Positions 28,399 to 38,376 of a stretch of DNA of 64,000 bases are shown piece by piece. The notes below the pieces were generated by a model. The model ran no database searches. It had not been told where the DNA came from and saw only the letters and a list, made by a program, of their open reading frames with translations. This DNA comes from Parabacteroides sp. PM6-13. GTDB taxonomy: Bacteria > Bacteroidota > Bacteroidia > Bacteroidales > Tannerellaceae. Made by a program: the position numbers and the translations under genes. Every line of letters begins with the position of its first letter. Positions within the stretch are counted from its first letter, which is position 1. Location: the NCBI RefSeq assembly GCF_029892605.1, contig NZ_JARXWF010000006.1, forward strand, positions 205,482-269,481, written 5' to 3'.

Positions 28399-28485
28399 AA
28401 ATCGTAAGTTGGAGTTTTCGAAGAAAAGGGGTGAATTTAACTTTTATAAACAATTCAAAAAAGGGGTCATATGGCCGGTTCCCCG

Positions 28486-31400
28486 TCACTCATCGTCTAT
28501 TTCCCGTGTGTGTTCCATCAGCTCTGTCGGGGTTACATTAAAACGCTTAACAAAGCAACGGGTAAAATATTTGGGGTCATTGAATCCTACCTCGTAGGCT
28601 ATTTCCGATATGTTCATTTTCTTAGTAATTCTGTTTACTTCGATCAACTCACGCGCAACATTCAACCGGTAATTACGGATGAATTGTCCCAGCGACTGTC
28701 CCGTCAACGTTTGCAGTTTCTTATTCAACAGACTTTTACTGACTCCCATGGATTTAACGAACTCAGCTGATTCGTATGATGGGTTCTTATAGTTTTCCTG
28801 TACGACGGAAAGGGCTTTATTGATAAATTTCTCATCCCGCGATTCTTCGACCATCTGCAGTTCGCGCACATCCATATTCTGGGCAAACCGACTATGGTAG
28901 CGGCTTCTGTTCTCAAGGATATTATTAATCCGGGTTAATAACAGTTCGTCGTTAAACGGTTTTGACAAGAAGGAGTCAACTCCCATCTTGTAGCTTTCAA
29001 TGCGGGATTCCTGTGATGTTTTAGCCGTAAGCATCAAGAATGGAATATGAGAGGTAGTAAAGTTTTTCTTCACCCTCCGCGAGAGTTCCACCCCATCCAT
29101 AACTGGCATCATCAGGTCGCTGACGATGAAATCGACATTGTTTGCCTTCAACAGTTCGAGTGCTTCTTCGCCATTCCCTGCTTCGATCACATTATACTGC
29201 TCTATCAGGATAGAACGGATAAAGCTTCGCATATCCTGGTTATCTTCTACGACCAACAAGGTCAGCTTCCCGGGTATAAAAGAGGAGATAGGCTGATCCT
29301 CCTTTTCTTCCGGGAACAGCGGTTTCCCGGCGACGATTTCCTGTTGTCCGGGAGACGCCTCGTCGATTGGTATCACTACCCGGAAAGAGCTTCCCGCGCC
29401 TTTGTTATTGGCAGCGGAAATAGTTCCGCCCATTTGTGTAATAATACTCTTTGACAAATAGAGTCCGATGCCTGTGCCGCTTTGTCCATAAACCGGAAAT
29501 TTCACCTTGTTTTTAGACTGATAGAAGCGATCGAATATATTGGAAATATCCGCCTCCGGAATACCAATGCCATTATCTCTGACAGCTATATACAGGCGCT
29601 TTCCTGAGCGATCGTTCAAAATTGCCGCATAAAGCGATATGGTGCCCCCATCCGGTGTGAACTTGATCGCATTTGACAACAAATTGGTGATGACCTTTTG
29701 CATCGCATCCTGATCAAACGCCCTTTCGTCTGTATCGATACGCATATATTGCCTAAGTGTTATCTTCCTGCCTTCCGCCAAAACGGCAAACGGGGAAATA
29801 AGGGTAGATATGAAGTGTCTGAAATTTCCTTTCGTTTTCACAATCTGCAACTTGCCGGATTCCACCTTGCGGAAATCCATTATTTGATTGACTAATGAAA
29901 GCAGGTATTTCGCATTGCGCTCGACAAAGCTGAGTTGTTCGATCACTAAGGGGTTGTGACTCAGCTTAAGGGCACGCTCGATGGGACCTGTAATCAGGGT
30001 GACGGGGGTGCGGAATTCATGCGTAATGCTTGTGAAGAAAGAGATCTTATCGGCCGTTAGCTCCTGTACCTTTTCGGACATTTCAATCAGTTGCGTTTTC
30101 TGCCGCGTAATTTCATCATTCTGATGTTTCAGCATCTCGTTTTGATGGGATAATTCGCCTGCCTGAACTTCCAATAACTGCTTCTGTTCCCTGAGTTCAT
30201 GCGTTCTTTCGTCTACAATTTTGTGCAAGTGCTGTTTTTGTTTTTGCAGTATATCAATACGTCGTATATAGATATACACAATCAGGCATATCACACTTAT
30301 CATCAAAAGGGATATAAACCAGGGGGTTTTATAGAAAAAGGGGGTAACGATCACCTGGACTTTGGTTACGGGGGGGTCTACTTCTTCGTCATCAATCGAG
30401 TATTTCACCTCAAAAACATAATCTCCGGCAGGCAAATTCGTATAATTGGCAAAACGGCGGTCGGCAGGCACCTCGATCCAATGCGGATCAAATCCGACTA
30501 AGCGGTAACTATAACGGGCTGTTACCGGCGAATCGAAGTTTAATGCCGCAAATTCTAACGAGAAAGACTTATCACTTTCATGCAGGTGTATGGCTTTTAC
30601 GGTAGAGATATCCCTGTCGATATATTTCTTTCCGGGTTTTATACGCTGGTTCATAACGCTCAATTCGGTCAGGGTCACTTTCGTATTATGCGTTCTTAAA
30701 GTCTGTGTTTTGGGATCGATCGCTGCCAAACCTTTTATGCCACCAAAATAAAGCATACCGCTTTGAGAGGCTAAAGCACCATTCCAGTAAAACTTATTAT
30801 CCATCAAGCCATTGTTGCTTGTGTAATTTGTAAAACTATTCGCCGCAAGATCAAAACAGGATATCCCGTAATTGGTATTTATCCATAGGCGCTTACGATC
30901 ATCTTCCAAAATCCCCCGGACATTATTACTTATCAGTCCATGGTGATTATTGTAATTAATAAAATGGCCTATGGTTCCGTCTTCATTAGGAATATGCTTA
31001 AACAGACCATTGCCATTGCTTCCCAACCACAAGGTATTATCAGAGGCCAGAAACAGGTAACAAATATATTCCCTCAACCGGGAGGTCGGGTCGTCCAGTT
31101 TGTATTTCAGATGGGAATGCCGGAATTTATCATTCTTTCGTGAATGTAGGTCAAAAACAAAAACACCATACATTGTTCCCATCCACAACAGGCCGTTTGG
31201 GTCGATAATCACGCCTGATACACAGTGTATCTGATCCGATAATTGTTCGTCATAAAAGGGATTATACAACCGGTCTGTCTTGAAATCATAATAGTAAAGC
31301 CCCTCGTCTGCGCCAATCCACATAAGGTCGTTGATAGGATCATAACATAACGAAGCAACGAAGCCAAGATGAAACCCCGGATTATGCCAGGGAGCAAAAT

Positions 31401-32745
31401 ACTTAACCGCGGGCATTCCAGGACGTTCCGGGTCGAAAACGGTGATTCCTCCTCCCCAGGTGCCAACCCAAAGCTGGTTTCGGTTGTCTTTAACGATTTC
31501 GCTTACGGAATTATGGCTCAAGCCACTGTTCGCTGTTGTATAATGAATAAAACGTTCGCTTCCCTTTTCTTTCCGGTTTATACCGCCTTCGACCGTACCA
31601 ACCCACAAGGTCTCCTTTTCATCTTCATATATCGCATTTACCGGATTAGGCGATAAACTGTGCGGATCATACTTCTCATAGACATAGTTTTTTATCGACA
31701 AACTCTTGGGCGTTATTTTATTCAATCCACCCGACTCCGTACCAATCCATACGATATCACCGTCTGCCATCATGCAATTAATGAAGTTCGAGTTCAATCC
31801 TTTCTCCGGACTTTCGGTATCCAGCATGATTTGTTCAAAGTCATCGGTAATCGGATTATAGACATTGAATCCCCGATAGGTGCTTACCAATAACTGGTTT
31901 TCTCTATTCAGCGCCAGGTCTGTGATGAAAGTCTGTGTTAATCCCCTTTGAGTTCCATTCGAGTAGTATGACTTAAGGCTTTCCCGATTTCTGTCATAGC
32001 GTATCAGTTCCAGGTTTGTTCCAATCCAGATCTCATTTTCTTTCCGGCAAAGCGAGCTGATCCTGATGCTTTCATTAAACTCAAGCTGGGGACTTATGGT
32101 GGTTGGATGCAACTCATCCTGGCGGGTAAACACTTTACTAACCTTATGTCCCACAGCAAGCCACACATTGCCATCGCCATCCATATCGTTTATGACCACA
32201 GGATAATCTGAAAAGCCGGTTTCAAGCGAATAACATTTTTGCAAACCACCGTTTGCGTCAAACGTTATCTTGTAGATGGTTCCGTCACAAGCAATCCAGA
32301 TATTGCCTTTATTATCTTTTGTGACATACGAAACGGATTGTTGAAAAACAGCAGCAGCGGGGTCTTGTGGTTCAGCAAGTGTAACCATTTTGTCGGTAGA
32401 CAAATCGAGCACATCAATCCCTTCCGTCGAGGCAATCCACAAGCGTCCGAAAGCATCTTCACAACAACCTGTAATAAAATTGCTCCTTACTTTCCCATCA
32501 GGCGTATGGATTGTATAATGTATAAACTCGTAACCATCATACCGCGAAATGCCACCTCCCCGTGTTGCCAGCCAAAGAAAACCGCGGCTGTCTTTATATA
32601 TGTAATCGATGAAATCATGGAGGAGTCCGTCTTCCATAGTTATATAAGTAAAATTATTACGCGAAGTAAAAGACTCCTGCGCACGGGTCGTCGGACAAGA
32701 AAAAAGGATACAAAATAGTATGACTATGTAGGAATGTGGTCTCAT
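28486..32745 (-). CDS. hybrid two-component system regulator (HTCS1)
   Basis: The 1419-residue protein unites sensor, kinase and regulator. A signal peptide precedes a periplasmic two-propeller sensor of Reg_prop repeats (about 30-700, recurring LWLATRGGGISRYDG-like units), a Y_Y_Y domain (about 730-795) and one membrane helix (about 805-825). Inside follow HisKA with His909 in SITHEFRTPVTLITGP, an ATPase domain (NLLSNAIKFTPDGG, GTGIGLYLSK), a receiver with Asp1210 in VSDLMMPVMDG, and an AraC-type DNA-binding domain (about 1310-1415, EIAYEVGFNDPKYFTRCF). It sits between the two operons with matching operators and probably activates both. Confidence 0.96.
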   Translation of the reverse strand: MRPHSYIVILFCILFSCPTTRAQESFTSRNNFTYITMEDGLLHDFIDYIYKDSRGFLWLATRGGGISRYDGYEFIHYTIHTPDGKVRSNFITGCCEDAFGRLWIASTEGIDVLDLSTDKMVTLAEPQDPAAAVFQQSVSYVTKDNKGNIWIACDGTIYKITFDANGGLQKCYSLETGFSDYPVVINDMDGDGNVWLAVGHKVSKVFTRQDELHPTTISPQLEFNESIRISSLCRKENEIWIGTNLELIRYDRNRESLKSYYSNGTQRGLTQTFITDLALNRENQLLVSTYRGFNVYNPITDDFEQIMLDTESPEKGLNSNFINCMMADGDIVWIGTESGGLNKITPKSLSIKNYVYEKYDPHSLSPNPVNAIYEDEKETLWVGTVEGGINRKEKGSERFIHYTTANSGLSHNSVSEIVKDNRNQLWVGTWGGGITVFDPERPGMPAVKYFAPWHNPGFHLGFVASLCYDPINDLMWIGADEGLYYYDFKTDRLYNPFYDEQLSDQIHCVSGVIIDPNGLLWMGTMYGVFVFDLHSRKNDKFRHSHLKYKLDDPTSRLREYICYLFLASDNTLWLGSNGNGLFKHIPNEDGTIGHFINYNNHHGLISNNVRGILEDDRKRLWINTNYGISCFDLAANSFTNYTSNNGLMDNKFYWNGALASQSGMLYFGGIKGLAAIDPKTQTLRTHNTKVTLTELSVMNQRIKPGKKYIDRDISTVKAIHLHESDKSFSLEFAALNFDSPVTARYSYRLVGFDPHWIEVPADRRFANYTNLPAGDYVFEVKYSIDDEEVDPPVTKVQVIVTPFFYKTPWFISLLMISVICLIVYIYIRRIDILQKQKQHLHKIVDERTHELREQKQLLEVQAGELSHQNEMLKHQNDEITRQKTQLIEMSEKVQELTADKISFFTSITHEFRTPVTLITGPIERALKLSHNPLVIEQLSFVERNAKYLLSLVNQIMDFRKVESGKLQIVKTKGNFRHFISTLISPFAVLAEGRKITLRQYMRIDTDERAFDQDAMQKVITNLLSNAIKFTPDGGTISLYAAILNDRSGKRLYIAVRDNGIGIPEADISNIFDRFYQSKNKVKFPVYGQSGTGIGLYLSKSIITQMGGTISAANNKGAGSSFRVVIPIDEASPGQQEIVAGKPLFPEEKEDQPISSFIPGKLTLLVVEDNQDMRSFIRSILIEQYNVIEAGNGEEALELLKANNVDFIVSDLMMPVMDGVELSRRVKKNFTTSHIPFLMLTAKTSQESRIESYKMGVDSFLSKPFNDELLLTRINNILENRSRYHSRFAQNMDVRELQMVEESRDEKFINKALSVVQENYKNPSYESAEFVKSMGVSKSLLNKKLQTLTGQSLGQFIRNYRLNVARELIEVNRITKKMNISEIAYEVGFNDPKYFTRCFVKRFNVTPTELMEHTREIDDE

Positions 32746-32765
32746 GGCGATTACTTTTTGTCAAG

Positions 32766-32804
32766 CAAAAATATAGCTTCTATTTCAGAGTACAAATTAT
32801 CCTC
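32766..32804 (-). promoter_or_regulatory. HTCS1 promoter with an overlapping operator-like site
   Basis: On the minus strand TTTG (32796-32793), a 19-nt spacer and TATTTTTG (32773-32766) form a near-ideal promoter. GAGGATAAT (32804-32796) overlaps the -33 box by one base. It is the reverse complement of ATTATCCTC, the site found in the SusC/SusD operon promoter, which suggests that HTCS1 influences its own expression. Confidence 0.6.
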
Positions 32805-32830
32805 AAAAACAATTAGTTCCCTTTATCTGT

Positions 32831-32888
32831 TTGTCCTCCTTTTTTATTCGATAATCCCCCCTCCTACAAGCTATTATATTCTTCTTTG
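32831..32888 (+). promoter_or_regulatory. HTCS1-type operator and promoter of the GH51 operon
   Basis: TTGTCCTCC (32831-32839) and ATAATCCCCC (32851-32860) form an imperfect direct repeat 20 bp apart. Exactly 20 bases later comes CTTCTTTG (32881-32888), a degenerate -7 box. The arrangement copies that at 28111-28053. The poor -7 box suggests strong dependence on an activator. The ATG follows at 32916. Confidence 0.6.
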
Positions 32889-32915
32889 CTCATCGATTCT
32901 TAAAACACAATTATC

Positions 32916-35018
32916 ATGAATACACAATTTTGTTATCCTTTTAGGGAAAAGATCAGGTACGCTTTCGTATCAATAGCCCTTCTGGCTGTTCATGTTAGTA
33001 TGTTTGGCCAGGCAACACCAGCCAAGGATATAGAGGCAACGGTTCATCTCGAACAGACAAACGCTCCCATCCACCCTTTTATGTACGGTATGTTTACCGA
33101 GCTTCTTCATAATATGTTCGAGAATGGTATCTGGGCCGAAATGCTAAGCGACCGTAAATTCTTTTATGCAGTCGACAATTCGGAAACGTTGGAACCCCGA
33201 AACACCCGGCGGCATCAGCTACGTTGGCGACCTGTCGGAGCAGCCTCCGGCGTTACGATGGATAAAGACAATGTGTATGTCGGCAAACAATCGCCCAAGA
33301 TCACACTAAACGGCGGCATCCCGAATGGCATTCAGCAAAAGGGATTGTGGCTACGCCAGGGGAAAGGCTACGAAGGACGGATTGTGTTAAGCGGAGACCC
33401 GCAGGTTAAAGTCACCGTCAGCCTTGTATGGGGAACGAAAGCCAATGAGCGAGAAAGTATTGTGATCGACAGGCTTAGTAAGGACTACAAAAAGTTCCCA
33501 TTCCATTTTTATCCCAAAGGAGACACGAATGAAGGATACATCGAAATAACAGGCGAAGGAACAGGTAGCTTTAATATTGGCGCTGTGTCGTTAATGCCTG
33601 ATGATAACCTGCATGGATTCAGAAAAGACATTGTTGAAATACTCAAATCGGTAGGTGCTACCATCTACCGCTGGCCGGGAGGCAATTTCTTAGCTAATTA
33701 CGATTGGCGCCACGGTATTGGCGACATCGACCGCCGTCCGCCCAGGTATGACTATGCCTGGTTCACCGTAGAATCGAATGATGTAGGAACGGATGAGTTC
33801 CTGACTTTATGCGATTTGATCGACACCGAGCCCTATCTTGTGGTCAACAGCGGATTGGGAGATGCCTATTCGGCTGCCCAATGGGTGGAATATGTAAATG
33901 GAGATAAAGACACACCAATGGGAATGTGGCGTTCAGCCAACGGACATCCCGAACCTTATCAGGTGAAATACTGGGGAATCGGCAATGAAATGTATGGGGA
34001 ATGGCAGATCGGTTATATGTCGAGCTGGCATTATACATTGAAACACAATTTCTTTGCGGAAGAAATGCGCGCAAAAGATCCCAACATCAAACTGATTGCC
34101 TCCGGAGCAACCATCTATGAAACCGGCACAACAGCCCGCCATCACCGCAAACCTCTTCAGATGAAACTGCCTATCGAATACCTGAGTCAGGATGACTGGA
34201 CCGGGATGTTGCTAACAAACAGTCTTGAAAACATAGACTATATGGCTGAACATATTTACACCTATTTCAATGGTTATTTCGATCAGGAGAAACAAGACTG
34301 GGTTGCCGTTCGCGACACACTGGTCGATCTCGTACGCCGTACGCCTAACCGCATCAAAGGCATGATCGAATCCATGGAAGAATACCAGAAACGCATACCG
34401 GAAGTCAGAGAGAAACCAACACCTTTCTGGGTCGACGAATGGGTAGCCGGCGAAGGACGTGGCCTCAAAACAACCATTGGAGTTGCTGCTGCCTTGCATG
34501 AATTTATGCGCCATGCCGATCTTATTATGATGGGCGCCTATACCGGGTTTAACGGTTTATACAGATACAATGACGTAGATGCCGTAATCAGTACGAATGG
34601 ATTACTGTTTAAACTGTTTCTGGAACACCACGGAACGCGGATGGTAAACCTGACAGGCAACTCTCCTCAACGCGAATTAACCGGCACCATTGGCGTGGAT
34701 ATACCGAAAGAGATATCCGGAAGCCCTACTTATCCCTTGGATGTGTTAGCCACCGTCAATGAAGACAAAACGAAACTTACCGTCTCCATTGTCAACCCGA
34801 CATACACCGAACAGAAGATAAAGCTTCATTACAAAGGCGGTTCTATCGGCAAAGAGGCAACGCTCTATTCACTGGCACCAACCATCGTGACCGACGACAA
34901 CTCACCGGAGCAGCCAAACAAGGTTGAGGTTGAGGTGAGTCGCAGCAAAGTCAAGCAGGAAGTAGAGGTGCCTCCTCATTCTATCCTACTATATGAGTAT
35001 GACTTAACAAACAAATAA
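32916..35018 (+). CDS. GH51 alpha-L-arabinofuranosidase
   Basis: The 700-residue enzyme should release alpha-L-arabinofuranose from arabinan or arabinogalactan side chains. It has a signal peptide (ending near SMFGQ), a beta-rich domain at about 90-220, a (beta/alpha)8 catalytic domain and a C-terminal beta-sandwich (about 520-700). Family markers are IYRWPGGNFLANYDWRHGIG, the acid/base Glu near 358 in YWGIGNEMYGEW, and the nucleophile Glu near 508 in FWVDEWVAGEG. It leads the plus-strand operon under the HTCS1-type promoter and, with a signal peptide but no lipobox, is probably periplasmic. Confidence 0.94.
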   Translation: MNTQFCYPFREKIRYAFVSIALLAVHVSMFGQATPAKDIEATVHLEQTNAPIHPFMYGMFTELLHNMFENGIWAEMLSDRKFFYAVDNSETLEPRNTRRHQLRWRPVGAASGVTMDKDNVYVGKQSPKITLNGGIPNGIQQKGLWLRQGKGYEGRIVLSGDPQVKVTVSLVWGTKANERESIVIDRLSKDYKKFPFHFYPKGDTNEGYIEITGEGTGSFNIGAVSLMPDDNLHGFRKDIVEILKSVGATIYRWPGGNFLANYDWRHGIGDIDRRPPRYDYAWFTVESNDVGTDEFLTLCDLIDTEPYLVVNSGLGDAYSAAQWVEYVNGDKDTPMGMWRSANGHPEPYQVKYWGIGNEMYGEWQIGYMSSWHYTLKHNFFAEEMRAKDPNIKLIASGATIYETGTTARHHRKPLQMKLPIEYLSQDDWTGMLLTNSLENIDYMAEHIYTYFNGYFDQEKQDWVAVRDTLVDLVRRTPNRIKGMIESMEEYQKRIPEVREKPTPFWVDEWVAGEGRGLKTTIGVAAALHEFMRHADLIMMGAYTGFNGLYRYNDVDAVISTNGLLFKLFLEHHGTRMVNLTGNSPQRELTGTIGVDIPKEISGSPTYPLDVLATVNEDKTKLTVSIVNPTYTEQKIKLHYKGGSIGKEATLYSLAPTIVTDDNSPEQPNKVEVEVSRSKVKQEVEVPPHSILLYEYDLTNK

Positions 35019-35072
35019 AAGGAAATCTCTTTTATGACACAGATATTATCTGTAAGGAAACACCACTATATT

Positions 35073-36551
35073 ATGAAATACAATTTATTGATTTGGTTTT
35101 TATCGCTGTCGTTCCTCTTTTCCTGCCAGGGGAAAGAGGTGATTCCAACACCGAAAACCAATCCTTGGCCGGACAATTACGAATCTATTTCCAGCATGGA
35201 GCACTATCAGTCGTGGGGCACATACAACCTACACGACCCGGCATGTAAAAAGTTGGGTGATTACTATTATATGTATTCCACCGATGCCATTTACGCAGAG
35301 AATAAACAGGAAGCCATTGCGAAAGGAGTCCCTATCGGCTATATACAAATGCGCCGTTCCAAAGACCTGGTTCATTGGGATTTCCTGGGCTGGGCTTTCC
35401 CGGAAATACCGGCCGAAGCATCGGAATGGGTGAAGGGTAATTCGGGAGGAAAAGGAGCAACCAATATCTGGGCACCTTATATCATTCCATACAATGACGT
35501 GTATCGGTTGTATTATTGTGTTTCCGCTTTCGGCCTGCCCAATTCCTATATTGGTCTTGCCGAGTCGAACTCTCCCGAAGGGCCATGGACGCTGAAAGGC
35601 TGCGTCGTAAAGACCAATTGGGATAGCGAAAAGAATGCCATCGATCCCAGTGTGATCGTAGATGCAGAAACAGGCAAATGGTGGATGCATTACGGCTCGT
35701 ACTTCGGGGGATTGTTCTGTGTGGAGCTCGATCCTGAAACAGGCCTGACAAAGGTCGAAGGCGATCAGGGGCACTTGACAGTCCGAAGAGCAAACTTCCT
35801 GAAAGACAACCTGGAGGCTCCGGAGATCATCTATCACCCCGATTTGAAAGAGTATTTCCTCTTTGTCTCTTACGACCCGTTGATGACCACCTATAACATA
35901 CGGGTAGGAAGAAGCCAAACGCCCGACGGCCCCTTTTATGATTTCAATGGAAAGGATATGCGTGATACAATCAATAACTTCCCTATACTGACCGCCCCGT
36001 ATCGTTTTAACAACCATCCCGGATGGGCCGGCACAGGACATTGTGGGGTCGTCGAGGAGAATGGACGCTATTTCATGTTCCACCAGGGACGCCTTTCACC
36101 CCAGAACCAGCAGATGGTGCTTCATGCCCGGGAGGTTTTCTTCAATTCCGACGGCTGGCCGGTCGTCTCTCCGGAGAGATATGCCGCCACCCCTTCCCGA
36201 TCATTGCGGGAAAAAGACCTGATCGGTGAATGGGAGGTGATACATATCATAGAGCCTTTGCATGAACGTCAGCTCGAAGCCGGACAAATCCTGTGGGGGG
36301 AAGACCAATTAGCGAACGAAGAATGGAACACCTCTTTCATCCTCACTATAGAAGAGGCCAATCAGCTGAAAGAGGGAGGCGAATGGCAGTTCACAGAAGC
36401 GAAACAAACCCTCCGGATCGAACAGGGCGAAAACCTGTTCAGCGAACTATTCGTCTTTGCCGGACAAGACTGGGAGAATGAATCTGAAACCATTCTCTTC
36501 ACCGGGCTTGACCAAAATGGACGTTCTTTCTGGGGCAAAAGGGTGAAATAA
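35073..36551 (+). CDS. GH43 arabinan-active lipoprotein (endo-arabinanase-like)
   Basis: The 492-residue protein starts MKYNLLIWFLSLSFLFSC, a lipoprotein signal. The five-bladed propeller shows the GH43 triad: the base Asp in NLHDPACKKLG, the middle Asp in NAIDPSVIVDAETG, and the acid Glu in EAPEIIYHPDLKEYF. The layout, with GNSGGKGATNIWAPYI before the middle Asp, resembles arabinan endo-1,5-alpha-L-arabinosidases. A C-terminal lipocalin-like domain (about 395-492, from LIGEWEVIH) follows the propeller. ATG 35073 is preferred over the earlier frame opening at 35034 because it begins the signal peptide. The exact GH43 subfamily is uncertain. Confidence 0.88.
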   Translation: MKYNLLIWFLSLSFLFSCQGKEVIPTPKTNPWPDNYESISSMEHYQSWGTYNLHDPACKKLGDYYYMYSTDAIYAENKQEAIAKGVPIGYIQMRRSKDLVHWDFLGWAFPEIPAEASEWVKGNSGGKGATNIWAPYIIPYNDVYRLYYCVSAFGLPNSYIGLAESNSPEGPWTLKGCVVKTNWDSEKNAIDPSVIVDAETGKWWMHYGSYFGGLFCVELDPETGLTKVEGDQGHLTVRRANFLKDNLEAPEIIYHPDLKEYFLFVSYDPLMTTYNIRVGRSQTPDGPFYDFNGKDMRDTINNFPILTAPYRFNNHPGWAGTGHCGVVEENGRYFMFHQGRLSPQNQQMVLHAREVFFNSDGWPVVSPERYAATPSRSLREKDLIGEWEVIHIIEPLHERQLEAGQILWGEDQLANEEWNTSFILTIEEANQLKEGGEWQFTEAKQTLRIEQGENLFSELFVFAGQDWENESETILFTGLDQNGRSFWGKRVK

Positions 36552-36582
36552 TAAAAGATTCCAACAATAAACAGTAAATAAA

Positions 36583-38160
36583 ATGATCAGATTTAAAAAA
36601 ATCAATCTCTTATTCTTTATTTTTCTCATGGCTGGCAGCTCATTCGTGTTTGCCGGTAATAAAAAACAACAAGCAACAGAAACAGTAAGCAACCGCGTAT
36701 CACGCCTGGAAAATCGTGAAAAGATCAAATACAATCCGATGATTTTCGGACAGTTCATCGAACACTTCGACAATCAGATCTATGGAGGCATTTACGATCC
36801 CGGATCCAGGTTTTCCGATGAGGATGGCTTCCGGATCGATGTGATGGATGCATTGAAAGAATTGAAAATGCCCATCATCCGCTGGCCGGGCGGATGTTTT
36901 GTCTCCACTTATCACTGGCTGGACGGAGTCGGGCCAGAACGGACGCCTGTTTACGACAAAACCTGGCAGGTGGAGGATCCCAACACATTCGGAACAGACG
37001 AGTTCATCAAATGGTGCCGGAAGGTTGGCACGGAGCCCTATATCTGCACAAACGCAGGGACAGGCACCCCCGAAGAGATGAGCGACTGGGTGGAATATTG
37101 CAACCTGACAGTAGGCAAATTCGGACGGATGCGGGCAAATAACGGACACCCCGAACCCTACGATGTGAAATACTGGAGCGTGGGCAACGAAAACTGGGGT
37201 GGCCACGAATTGGGTGCCAGAACCGTTGAAGAATGGGGACCGATGGTTCGGGAGTCGGCCAAGCTAATGCGCAGTGTGACGAAGGATCTGAAACTCTTTG
37301 CCGCGGCTACTTCGAATAAAGACTGGACCATGCCGCTACTGAAAGCTGCCGGTCAACACCTGGACTATATTTCGGTGCATGGTTATTGGGATCCGGCATT
37401 TCATGTCAATAACATATCTCCCTACCTGGAGTGTATGATGCGGACAGAGAGACCGGAAGAAGATATTCAGAGAACCATCAGGATATTGGAAGAGGCCGGG
37501 TTTGCCGACCGGATAAAAATTGCCTACGACGAATGGAACCTGCGCAACTGGCATCATCCCTGGCATGGCGATTTCCGACGCGGATTTGAGTTGGAGGCCC
37601 GTCGTAAGAACGACATTCAATCCACCTACACCATGGCGGACGCCCTCTTCTCGGCCTGCTTCCTGAACTCCTGCCTGCGCAATGCCGACTATGTCGAAAT
37701 AGCCTGTTTCTCTCCGGTAGTCAATACACGCGGTGCTATTTTCGTGCATCCCGAAGGTATCCTGAAGAGAACCACATTTCACACTCTCTATATGTATGCC
37801 AACTGGTTGGAAGAATATATAGTTCCTGTGGAAAGCTCCGTGGAAAAGCTCACTTCCGGCAACAATTCGACAAATGTATTGGATGTAATCCTCACCTCCG
37901 ATGAAGCGGGCAAACGATATGTGTACGCGATTGTCAACAAAGACCCCAAACGCGACATCGACTTAAGACTCGATTTTGAAGGCCTTGGAAAGAAAGCCCC
38001 CAAAACATTGAGCGGACAGGTGTTAAGCGGAAAAAGCCCGGACGATTATAATGATATTGGTGCAGAAAACAGGGTCGTTCCCGAAAAGAAGAATTTTAAG
38101 GTGAAGAATGGGGCGGTCACGCTTCCTCCTCACTCGCTGACCTTTATTACTGTTGAATAA
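36583..38160 (+). CDS. GH51 alpha-L-arabinofuranosidase (short form)
   Basis: The 525-residue enzyme is a compact GH51 with a signal peptide (ending near FVFAG), the catalytic barrel and a C-terminal beta-sandwich. It has FGQFIEHFDNQIYGGIYDPG, IIRWPGGCFVSTYHWLDGVG, the acid/base Glu near 203 in YWSVGNENWGGHE, and the nucleophile Glu near 317 in IAYDEWNLR. It differs clearly from the 700-residue GH51 upstream, which suggests different linkage or chain-length preference. It is the last gene of a three-gene operon (GH51-GH43-GH51) with gaps of 31 to 54 bases. Confidence 0.94.
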   Translation: MIRFKKINLLFFIFLMAGSSFVFAGNKKQQATETVSNRVSRLENREKIKYNPMIFGQFIEHFDNQIYGGIYDPGSRFSDEDGFRIDVMDALKELKMPIIRWPGGCFVSTYHWLDGVGPERTPVYDKTWQVEDPNTFGTDEFIKWCRKVGTEPYICTNAGTGTPEEMSDWVEYCNLTVGKFGRMRANNGHPEPYDVKYWSVGNENWGGHELGARTVEEWGPMVRESAKLMRSVTKDLKLFAAATSNKDWTMPLLKAAGQHLDYISVHGYWDPAFHVNNISPYLECMMRTERPEEDIQRTIRILEEAGFADRIKIAYDEWNLRNWHHPWHGDFRRGFELEARRKNDIQSTYTMADALFSACFLNSCLRNADYVEIACFSPVVNTRGAIFVHPEGILKRTTFHTLYMYANWLEEYIVPVESSVEKLTSGNNSTNVLDVILTSDEAGKRYVYAIVNKDPKRDIDLRLDFEGLGKKAPKTLSGQVLSGKSPDDYNDIGAENRVVPEKKNFKVKNGAVTLPPHSLTFITVE

Positions 38161-38186
38161 GTATTTCTAAAAATTCAACCTTTAGT

Positions 38187-38219
38187 AATTGGGGCGCCCA
38201 CTATGAGGGCGCTCCAATT
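38187..38219 (+). other. strong hairpin after the GH51-GH43-GH51 operon
   Basis: AATTGGGGCGCCC (38187-38199) pairs with GGGCGCTCCAATT (38207-38219) with one G-T pair and a 7-nt loop. No T-tract follows, so it may block exonucleases or terminate weakly; it is not a classic intrinsic terminator. The rest of the 216-base gap holds a possible -7 box (TATCTTTA, 38295-38302) for the next gene. Confidence 0.6.
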
Positions 38220-38376
38220 CCGCGATAGAACTTTGTTTCATTTAGCAAGCAAACCGAAGTATAAACAAAAAAATCGAAATCACCACTTTTTGCCTATCTT
38301 TACCGGCTGTTGAAATCCATTGCGACGAATGGTGTTTATTCTTACTTATCTTAATTAAATTATTACTATCCGCATT

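Larger units (their letters stand above)
28001..28485. other. intergenic region between HTCS1 and the SusC/SusD operon
   Basis: These 485 bases hold no credible gene. They contain the operon promoter and direct-repeat site (28053-28111) and the 126-bp element shared with 55138-55263 (28273-28398). No convincing terminator for HTCS1 is visible. The stretch 28112-28272 shows nothing I can name. Confidence 0.7.

Noticed and set aside
28340..28400. A short CRISPR-like array from the repeated GTCCCGC units
   Set aside because: There are only two direct units and one inverted unit of about 10 bp with 6-12 bp spacers, and no cas genes. The block is shared as a whole with 55138-55263.
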